Positions 58,379-64,000 of a DNA stretch of 64,000 nt are shown one piece after another. The DNA lies in NCBI GenBank assembly GCA_015057635.1, contig SVEB01000068.1, forward strand, positions 62,001 to 126,000, given 5' to 3'. The first letter of the stretch is position 1; the number at the start of each line of letters is the position of its first letter. Origin of the DNA: Lachnospiraceae bacterium (GTDB lineage: Bacteria; Bacillota; Clostridia; Lachnospirales; Lachnospiraceae). The notes under the pieces are model-generated. The model made no database searches. It was not told the DNA's origin and saw nothing but the letters and a program-made list of their open reading frames with translations. Both the position numbers and the translations under genes were made by a program.

Positions 58379-58642
58379 ATGGAAGAGATTTATGAATTAA
58401 TTGAAGACAGAATCAGAGCAACTGGATATGATGGAGAAGAAGTAGACGGATTCTCTATTTATGATGAGATCAGCGATGAGATCGAAGGCAAGGAAGAAGG
58501 AAGCTATATCTTTATGTCCAAAAAGACAAATGATGTGTACTATGAATATAAGATAGACGTTTATGAAGAAGCGTTCAATCTTTCTTACATTGATATTCAT
58601 ACAGTGGATCGCGTATATCATGTAGATTTTGACGCAGAATAA
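58379..58642 (+). CDS. Small acidic hypothetical protein
   Basis: An 87-residue acidic, beta-rich protein (EEIYELIEDRIRATGYDGEEVDGF...). GAGGAA lies before ATG 58379 and a strong terminator follows. It probably shares a transcript with the beta-helix gene, 56 bases upstream. No family recognised. Confidence 0.6.
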   Translation: MEEIYELIEDRIRATGYDGEEVDGFSIYDEISDEIEGKEEGSYIFMSKKTNDVYYEYKIDVYEEAFNLSYIDIHTVDRVYHVDFDAE

Positions 58643-58664
58643 AACAGAGTTTTTCAGAATCATC

Positions 58665-58696
58665 AAAAAAGGGCTTACGTATGTAAGCCCTTTTTT
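58665..58696 (+). terminator. Terminator
   Basis: AAAAAAGGGCTTAC, a short loop, and GTAAGCCCTTTTTT: symmetrical and strong. Confidence 0.9.
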
Positions 58697-58752
58697 AGAG
58701 AGGAGTTCATGAAAAAAATTCTAATCTATTTAAAGTTTACTTGTTGTTAGGC

Positions 58753-58830
58753 GAAGGCAATACCCAGTGCGCGCATATGTAATTGCCTTCTTTTACGGAA
58801 GTGGGAAACAGTGTCCTTGCTGTTTCCCGT
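58753..58830 (+). other. Two further tandem hairpins
   Basis: GAAGGCAAT (58753-58761) pairs with ATTGCCTTC (58782-58790), followed by TTTT. GGGAAACA (58803-58810) pairs with TGTTTCCC (58821-58828). They follow an existing terminator, so they may belong to a small RNA or a backup terminator. Confidence 0.55.
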
Positions 58831-58951
58831 TCTTTATTTCATGAATTTATTATACCGTCCATCTATGGCCATACTTTGTACATTTCGTGAAGATACTGTG
58901 AACATTCTTTATCTTTAATATATGCCGGGGAAACTAAAATATGAAGCCAGA

Positions 58952-59017
58952 AAGAGTAAAATTGCCGGACCCACTGGCACGCACAGGTGTGATGGTAGGG
59001 CCGGCAATTTTACTCTT
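58952..59017 (-). terminator. Probable terminator of feoAB
   Basis: AAGAGTAAAATTGCCGG (58952-58968) pairs with CCGGCAATTTTACTCTT (59001-59017), an outer 17-bp stem with a further inner palindrome (CACAGGTGTG). It sits just past the feoB stop. Confidence 0.65.
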
Positions 59018-59049
59018 CCTTATATCGAATGGATATTGCAAGCTGCGGG

Positions 59050-61188
59050 TTATAGGAATAAGCGTGCGATCTGAGCGAAGGCAAAGCAGATCAGGAGACC
59101 CATTGCGGTTGGGAGGAGGAAGGCGATGGCGGTCCATTTGAGACTGCCGGTTTCTTTTTTGATGGTGAGGAGAGTTGTGGAGCAAGGCCAGTGCATTAAG
59201 GAGAAGAGCATGGTGCAGAGGGCGGTGACCCAGGTCCAGCCGTTTGCAACGAAGAGGGACTTCATTTCGGACAGGCTTTCCAGTTCTAAGATGCTGCCTT
59301 GGGCCATATAAGCCATGATGATGATCGGGACTACGATTTCATTGGCTGGAAAACCGAGAATGAAGGCAATCAGGATGACGCCATCGAGGCCAATCAGTCT
59401 TGCAAATGGATCTAAGAAGTTGGCACAGTGGTTTAGAAGGCTGATATCTCCGATCATGATGTTGGCCATGATCCAGATGATTAAGCCGGCGGGAATAGCA
59501 ACGACGACCGCTCTTCCGAGGACGAACAGGGTACGGTCGAAAACCGAACGGACGATTACTTTCCCAATCTGCGGACGACGATAAGGCGGAAGCTCTAATG
59601 TGTAGGAGGATGGGACACCTTTTAGCATGGTCTTGGAAAGCAGTCTGGTTGTAAGAAAGGTCATGCCAATCCCAAATAAGATGACAACGGTTAGAAAGAG
59701 GGCGGATAACATGGAGGAGAGAGGGCCTTTTGAGAAACCGACGAAGAACATGGTCAGGATGGCGATTAAGGTTGGAAAACGTCCATTGCATGGGACGAAA
59801 TTATTGGTCAGAATGGCAAGAAGGCGTTCTCTAGGAGAATCCACGATACGGCATCCGATAATGCCGGCAGCATTGCAGCCGAAGCCCATACACATGGTCA
59901 GAGCCTGTTTGCCGCAGGCATGGCAGCATTTAAATGGTTTATCTAAATTATAGGCAACTCTCGGAAGGTAGCCGGCATCTTCTAACAGAGTAAAAAGCGG
60001 GAAAAAGATTGCCATAGGGGGCAGCATGACCGATACGACCCAGGCAAGCACGCGGTAGACCCCGAGTACAAGCATGCCATGAAGCCATTCGGGAGCATTC
60101 AGATTATGAAATAGCTCGGTTAACTTATCCTGGATAAAGAACAGTCCATTGGATATCAGTTGGGAAGGATAGTTAGCACCGGTGATGGTAATCCAGAAGA
60201 TCAGTGCCAGAAGTGCTAACATAATAGGATAGCCGGCGATACGGCTTGTGAGAATACGGTCTACTTTGTGGTCTGTGCTGTTATACACCTTGGTGGGTGC
60301 TTTTACCGTATCTTTACATATGATTTCAGCGGTTCTTACAAGGGAGGCAACGGCCATATCTTTTAGGGAATCCTTTGTGATATGTTCTTTTTCTAAGATA
60401 GCCTTTGTATTTTTTAGAGCGGTGTTTAGTTCGGGATCTTCTAAAAAATTCTCTCCGAGAAATTGCCTGATCTCGTGGATTAAAGAGGCATCTTCATCCA
60501 AAAGCTTAAGGCTTAGCCAGCGGCTGTTGATCTTATCTTGAACTTTTTCTTTAATTACCGGGCTTATCGAGTCGATTGCCTTTTCTATAATATCCGGATA
60601 GGAAACGGAGAGTGGAGCAGAAGGCGTATCTAATGCTTGATCCACAGCTTGCATGAGATCATCTAATGTATGCTTTTTTCTTGCTACGGTACCCACAACC
60701 GGTACGCCAAGCTGTTCGGAAATCCCATTTAAATCAATTTTAATATGCTTTTTTTTAGCTTCATCAATTAAATTTACGCATACGATGACATGTTTGGAAA
60801 TCTCCATTGTCTGGAGGACGAGATTTAAGTTGCGCTCAAGGCAGGTGGCATCGCATACAACTACAACCGCATCCGGTTCCCCGAAGCAGATAAAGTTACG
60901 GGCCACTTCTTCTTCGGCGGAGTGAGCCATCAGAGAATAGGTTCCCGGGATGTCCACCATCACATAGTTATGGTTCTTCGTTTTACAGTAGCCCTGCGCA
61001 TTGGTAACTGTTTTTCCGGGCCAGTTGCCGGTATGCTGGTTCATACCGGTAAGGCCGTTGAATACAGTGCTTTTTCCTACGTTAGGGTTTCCGGCAAGGG
61101 CGACTACTTTATCATCAGGGGAGAGTTTTTTAATCACTAAACCAGAGTCGACAGCTTTTATGCCGACAGAATGATTGGTCAGTCCCAT
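59050..61188 (-). CDS. feoB: Ferrous iron transporter FeoB
   Basis: A 712-residue iron(II) importer. The N-terminal GTPase domain has GNPNVGKST (G1), DIPGTYSL (G3) and NLIDEAKK (G4). A helical spacer follows, then a membrane domain with two gate regions (SVMLPPMAIFFPLFTLLEDAGYLPRVAYN; CMGFGCNAAGI and NNFVPCNGRFPTLIA). AAGGAGG precedes the start at 61188. It is transcribed with feoA 12 bases upstream. Iron-dependent control by the adjacent DtxR-type regulator is inferred. Confidence 0.96.
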   Translation of the reverse strand: MGLTNHSVGIKAVDSGLVIKKLSPDDKVVALAGNPNVGKSTVFNGLTGMNQHTGNWPGKTVTNAQGYCKTKNHNYVMVDIPGTYSLMAHSAEEEVARNFICFGEPDAVVVVCDATCLERNLNLVLQTMEISKHVIVCVNLIDEAKKKHIKIDLNGISEQLGVPVVGTVARKKHTLDDLMQAVDQALDTPSAPLSVSYPDIIEKAIDSISPVIKEKVQDKINSRWLSLKLLDEDASLIHEIRQFLGENFLEDPELNTALKNTKAILEKEHITKDSLKDMAVASLVRTAEIICKDTVKAPTKVYNSTDHKVDRILTSRIAGYPIMLALLALIFWITITGANYPSQLISNGLFFIQDKLTELFHNLNAPEWLHGMLVLGVYRVLAWVVSVMLPPMAIFFPLFTLLEDAGYLPRVAYNLDKPFKCCHACGKQALTMCMGFGCNAAGIIGCRIVDSPRERLLAILTNNFVPCNGRFPTLIAILTMFFVGFSKGPLSSMLSALFLTVVILFGIGMTFLTTRLLSKTMLKGVPSSYTLELPPYRRPQIGKVIVRSVFDRTLFVLGRAVVVAIPAGLIIWIMANIMIGDISLLNHCANFLDPFARLIGLDGVILIAFILGFPANEIVVPIIIMAYMAQGSILELESLSEMKSLFVANGWTWVTALCTMLFSLMHWPCSTTLLTIKKETGSLKWTAIAFLLPTAMGLLICFAFAQIARLFL

Positions 61189-61200
61189 ATTTGCCTCCTT

Positions 61201-61443
61201 CTATTCGGATTCAATCAAGATGTTTTTACAGTCTTCGGAGCGGATTGCGATAACGGCACCTCGTATTAGAAATGCGGACGGATCCCCAAGCGGGCTTGTG
61301 CCTAAGCACTCCACGCGGGTATTTTCAACGAGGCCGATATCAAGAAGCCGGCGTCTCATGCTTCCGGTTGCTAAGAGGGCAGTGACAACTGCATCCTCAC
61401 CAGGCTTTAAACTGCTTAAATTGGCATATAAATTCGTGTTCAT
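61201..61443 (-). CDS. feoA: Ferrous iron transport protein FeoA
   Basis: An 80-residue SH3-fold protein (LSSLKPGEDAVVTAL; MRRRLLDIGLVENTRVECLG; GDPSAFLIRGAVIAIRSEDC). The ATG at 61443 is preferred to the longer start at 61467 because GGAAG precedes it. FeoA supports FeoB function. Confidence 0.93.
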   Translation of the reverse strand: MNTNLYANLSSLKPGEDAVVTALLATGSMRRRLLDIGLVENTRVECLGTSPLGDPSAFLIRGAVIAIRSEDCKNILIESE

Positions 61444-61554
61444 AAACTTCCTTGTATCCTCATACATTTAGGAGAGAGAAACTTTTTTTCACAACCATAT
61501 TATGATAAATTGCATGAAAGGTTCCATTTTCAGAGAAGGAAAAGGGGCAGAAAA

Positions 61555-61995
61555 ATGGACAAAGCGAACGAGTTTTATACGTTTAAGGGATATCAGACCA
61601 GCAGGGAAGGGGAACTGACACCGGCAATGGAGGATTATCTGGAAATGATCTACCGTCTTCTTAGGAATCAGGCCGTGGTACGGATCGGGGAGCTGTCGGA
61701 TCATCTGCACGTGAAGCCGTCGTCAGCATCGAAGATCGTACAGACTTTGAAGGAGCTGGATTACATTGAATATGAAAAGTATGGATATATTCTTTTGACG
61801 GAGAAAGGACAGGAGGAAGGGGCATATCTTCTTTACCGACATGAGGTTCTGGAACGCTTCCTCTGCCTTTTGAACAATACCTCTACCGAACTCGAACAAG
61901 TCGAAAACCTGGAGCATTTCGTGAACCGCCTCACGGTGGAGAACTTACGGAGGCTTACGGACAGATTAGGGGGAGGGCTGACTTGGCCCAGCTGA
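61555..61995 (+). CDS. DtxR/MntR-family metal regulator with a palindrome-derived C-terminus
   Basis: A 146-residue iron or manganese regulator. The winged helix (residues about 18-80: AMEDYLEMIYRLLRNQAVVRIGELSDHL; SKIVQTLKELDYIEYEKYGY) is followed by a helical dimerisation region (HEVLERFLCLLNNTSTELEQVENLEHF). It is divergent from feoAB, which suggests it controls iron uptake. ATG 61555 is preferred because AAAAGGGGC lies upstream. The final residues GGLTWPS are encoded inside the left arm of palindrome copy E, so the original tail may have been replaced. Confidence 0.88.
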   Translation: MDKANEFYTFKGYQTSREGELTPAMEDYLEMIYRLLRNQAVVRIGELSDHLHVKPSSASKIVQTLKELDYIEYEKYGYILLTEKGQEEGAYLLYRHEVLERFLCLLNNTSTELEQVENLEHFVNRLTVENLRRLTDRLGGGLTWPS

Positions 61996-62178
61996 CATGC
62001 GAGGCAGGAACATTCCGATGTTCGGACGCGAACCCGGAAAAATGGGGTGGTTTGTCTTCGACTATCAGACAGGAAAGCACTGTCTGCTATTCAAAGACAA
62101 ACCACCCCATTTTTCCGTTTCGAGCCGGACATCCGGAATGTTCCTGCCTCACATGTCAGCTGGGCCAAGTCAGCCCTC
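61973..62178 (+). repeat. Long palindrome copy E
   Basis: GAGGGCTGACTTGGCCCAGC (starting 61973) pairs with the matching right arm ending at 62178. The conserved loop GTTCGGACGCGAACCCGG faces CCGTTTCGAGCCGGAC. The inner stem is AAAAATGGGGTGGTTTGTCT, and the apical CAGACAG (62066-62072)/CTGTCTG (62080-62086) encloses GAAAGCA. The left arm overlaps the DtxR-type gene. Confidence 0.92.
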
Positions 62179-62213
62179 ACAATGCGGTTCTAAAAGCGAA
62201 CCGCATTGTGAGG
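62176..62213 (+). repeat. Companion short hairpin of palindrome copy E
   Basis: CTCACAATGCGGTTC and GAACCGCATTGTGAG form a 15-bp stem with a 7-base loop, sharing its first bases with the end of the long arm. Confidence 0.75.
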
Positions 62214-62297
62214 ACACCCCCGTGGGAAGGCCACGAGCGGTGAGGGAGAGGCGATGGAGAAAAGATAAAAGATAAAAGCATTCTTGGTTAGAGGTAA

Positions 62298-62549
62298 TTA
62301 GCCATGTAATCCTTTTGACTGTCTTTCCATGTCCTCTACTACAATATCATAGATCTCACCTAGTGATGCACAATACTCTAATACTTTCCAAGGTTCATTG
62401 GTATGATAATGTATTTTAATCAGTTCTTCGTCACCTACTGCTAACAGGCAGTCCCCTTTAAAATGCTCTGTAAAATAATCATTGATTACATCTTCATCTA
62501 AATTGGTTCCTTCAATCAGTAATTGCGTATCATATCGAAATTCTAACAT
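62298..62549 (-). CDS. Stand-alone DAK/FakA C-terminal domain protein
   Basis: An 83-residue protein that matches the C-terminal domain of FakA-type (YloV) fatty acid kinases (GDCLLAVGDEELIKIHYHTNEPWKVLEYCASLGEI). GGAGG stands before its start at 62549, so it is expressed in its own right rather than a fossil. The kinase and DhaL-like portions are absent. Catalysis is therefore unlikely; a regulatory or binding role is possible. Palindrome copy E lies 120 bases past its stop. Confidence 0.7.
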   Translation of the reverse strand: MLEFRYDTQLLIEGTNLDEDVINDYFTEHFKGDCLLAVGDEELIKIHYHTNEPWKVLEYCASLGEIYDIVVEDMERQSKGLHG

Positions 62550-63018
62550 GGGTATCCTCCAATCTCATCATATAAATTTAGTTCTGTTACATTCATAAAG
62601 TTTTGTATAGTAAGCCCAAATCTAAAGTTAAGAAATTAAGTCTATGAGATTTATAATAGCAATCTTATATAAATACAATGGCATTTGGGCACATATATCC
62701 CGGACTTGTCCGGTAACAGTAAATCTGAATCTAGTTTACATGAAATTATTCCTAATATCAATTGATAAAAGTAAAAAATGCCGGGAGATATCTTGAGTTT
62801 GCTTTTAACGTTTAAGTTTTACAATCTCTATGATCTGATGAAACTCAAGCCAATTTAACCTAACCTAAGTTTAGCTTACTTCAAATCAAATTATCTTATC
62901 TCAATTTAACTTGACTCATTCTATTTTACACATCCGTCATTCCGGTTGTCGTCAGAGGTGATCCATCCCGTCTCCCGGCCTTTTCTGAGGGGGGGCCAAG
63001 ATTTTTAAACATTACGTA
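62550..63018. other. AT-rich intergenic stretch
   Basis: No gene with a ribosome site. At 62850-62940 the sequence repeats short AACCTAA, AATTTAAC and TTATCT-like units of unclear meaning. A G-run of seven lies at 62990-62996. Confidence 0.4.
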
Positions 63019-63048
63019 TTGCAGGATTATGGTATCAAATGGTAGATT
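63019..63048 (+). promoter_or_regulatory. Weak promoter of the antiporter gene
   Basis: TTGCAG (63019-63024), 18-base spacer, TAGATT (63043-63048). Confidence 0.35.
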
Positions 63049-63082
63049 AGAATAATAAATTATCTTTTAGAAGGAGGTTTTG

Positions 63083-64000
63083 ATGTCCAGTTTCATTTTA
63101 CTGATGGCTATCATCATTTTAATCTGTTTATTGCTCACCAAATTATCCAGTAAGATAGGAGTGCCCGTGCTTCTGGCATTTATTCTGCTTGGCATGCTGT
63201 TTGGTTCGGATGGCATCGTAAAGATCCATTTTGATAATTACGGATTGGCGGAGCAGATCTGTTCGGTTGCGCTAATCTTTATCATGTTCTATGGCGGCTT
63301 CGGAACAAGTCTAAAGACTGCCAAACCAATTATCGTGAAATCGCTTCTCCTTTCGAGCTTAGGAGTTGTGCTGACAGCAGTTGTGACCGGACTATTTTGC
63401 TATACAGCATTAGGGATTGGATTTTGGGAAAGCATGCTGATCGGTTCCGTTATCAGTTCTACGGATGCGGCATCCGTGTTTTCCATTCTGCGATCGAAGA
63501 GGATGAATCTTAAAGATAATACGGCACCCATGCTTGAGCTTGAAAGCGGTAGCAATGATCCATGCTCGTATATGCTTACCGTTATTGTACTATCCGCTAT
63601 GAGCGGCGAAAGCATCGGATGGCGGTTAATCTATCTGGTGTTTGCCCAGATTATGCTTGGAGTTTTGTTTGGCATTGTGACGGCATTGATTTCAGCATGG
63701 GCGCTTAGAAAGATGAAACATGCAAACAATGGGATCGATACGGTCTTTGTATTCAGTATTGCATTAATATCCTATGCGGGAGCCTCCGTGATAGGGGGAA
63801 ATGGTTATCTGAGCGCATATCTGGCAGGGATATTGCTTGGAAATACGCCATTTCAGAATAAGAAGCGGATGGTTCATTTCTTTGATGGGGTTACCACACT
63901 GATGCAGATGCTTATTTTCTTTATCTTAGGCCTTCTATCCTTCCCGTCTCAGTTAGGGAATATCGCACTTCCGGCATTAGCAATCGCATTCTTTCTAACC
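63083..64000 (+). CDS. Cation:proton antiporter, NhaP2/CvrA type (partial, runs off the window)
   Basis: The first 306 residues of a membrane antiporter: MSSFILLMAIIILICLLLTKLSSKIGVPVLLAFILLGMLFG. The segment SSTDAASVFSILRS and LELESGSNDPCSYM carry the Asp and Glu/Asp set of NhaP-type exchangers. AAGGAGG precedes ATG 63083. No stop is reached by 64000. K+/H+ antiporters of this type usually carry a C-terminal TrkA_C domain, which would lie outside the window. Confidence 0.88.
   Translation, partial: MSSFILLMAIIILICLLLTKLSSKIGVPVLLAFILLGMLFGSDGIVKIHFDNYGLAEQICSVALIFIMFYGGFGTSLKTAKPIIVKSLLLSSLGVVLTAVVTGLFCYTALGIGFWESMLIGSVISSTDAASVFSILRSKRMNLKDNTAPMLELESGSNDPCSYMLTVIVLSAMSGESIGWRLIYLVFAQIMLGVLFGIVTALISAWALRKMKHANNGIDTVFVFSIALISYAGASVIGGNGYLSAYLAGILLGNTPFQNKKRMVHFFDGVTTLMQMLIFFILGLLSFPSQLGNIALPALAIAFFLT

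Noticed and set aside
58740-58830. tRNA-like structure
   Set aside because: The hairpins do not fit a cloverleaf and no tRNA consensus boxes are present.
61983-62275. Two overlapping reading frames through palindrome E
   Set aside because: Translations of the palindrome arms and core; no ribosome site and no independent support.

Overview
The window looks like a chromosomal segment of a Gram-positive gut-type Clostridium relative, most likely Lachnospiraceae. Supporting signs are the moderate GC content, strong AGGAGG-type ribosome sites, CIRCE-controlled groESL, clustered MalF/MalG-type sugar ABC permeases with YIP1 and DUF5696 partners, tandem WXG100 genes with an EssC ATPase, and many short Clostridia-type domain families. 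The assignment is inferred from gene content, not from a marker-gene search. No rRNA, tRNA, CRISPR, prophage or transposase gene was found.

Layout. (1) 1-17.4 kb is a carbohydrate locus: two GH43 (arabinan/arabinoside) enzymes, a divergently transcribed ArsR-type regulator, and a long plus-strand operon with two solute-binding proteins, four permeases, an NHL/YIP1 membrane protein and a DUF5696 protein. No ATPase subunit is present, so a shared MsmK-type ATPase elsewhere is inferred. (2) 18-34 kb is mostly housekeeping: groES-groEL behind a CIRCE operator, guaB, an ASST-like envelope protein, a DUF1461 membrane protein, an orphan FliK-like protein, and gltB-gltD. (3) 34.4-49.4 kb is a type VII (ESX/WXG100) secretion-like island. 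It encodes a PP2C-kinase-LRR fusion, a VWA-FHA protein, a second PP2C phosphatase, a membrane FHA protein, a 1667-residue EssC-type ATPase, a LytTR regulator, a YukD-like ubiquitin fold protein, and five WXG100-type small proteins in a row. (4) 49.9-64 kb carries a DegV protein, glyA, topB, two cation/proton antiporters (the last runs off the window), a left-handed beta-helix protein, feoA-feoB with a divergent DtxR-type regulator, and a stand-alone DAK/FakA C-terminal domain.

The most unusual structure is a family of five long imperfect palindromes (208-313 bp) at 3070-3303, 17414-17621, 52197-52499, 52891-53203 and 61973-62178. All share a small conserved apical core (CAGACA stem, GAAA-type loop, CTATC/CTATTC internal loop) and a conserved GGAC-rich internal loop. 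The long outer and inner stems differ in sequence from copy to copy yet pair almost perfectly within each copy. Four of the five clearly have a short companion hairpin on the same side relative to the core. They lie in intergenic space near gene 3' ends, and one supplies the last codons of the DtxR-type gene. They contain no convincing gene, do not match any element I can name, and are the best candidate for an undescribed system here.

How the genes work together: GH43 enzymes and two ABC importers would degrade and import arabinose-containing oligosaccharides under the local regulator. GltBD, GuaB, GlyA and GroESL are core metabolism and proteostasis. The type VII-like island couples an export ATPase to phosphorylation-dependent control (kinase, phosphatases, FHA readers). 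FeoAB with the DtxR-type regulator handles ferrous iron.
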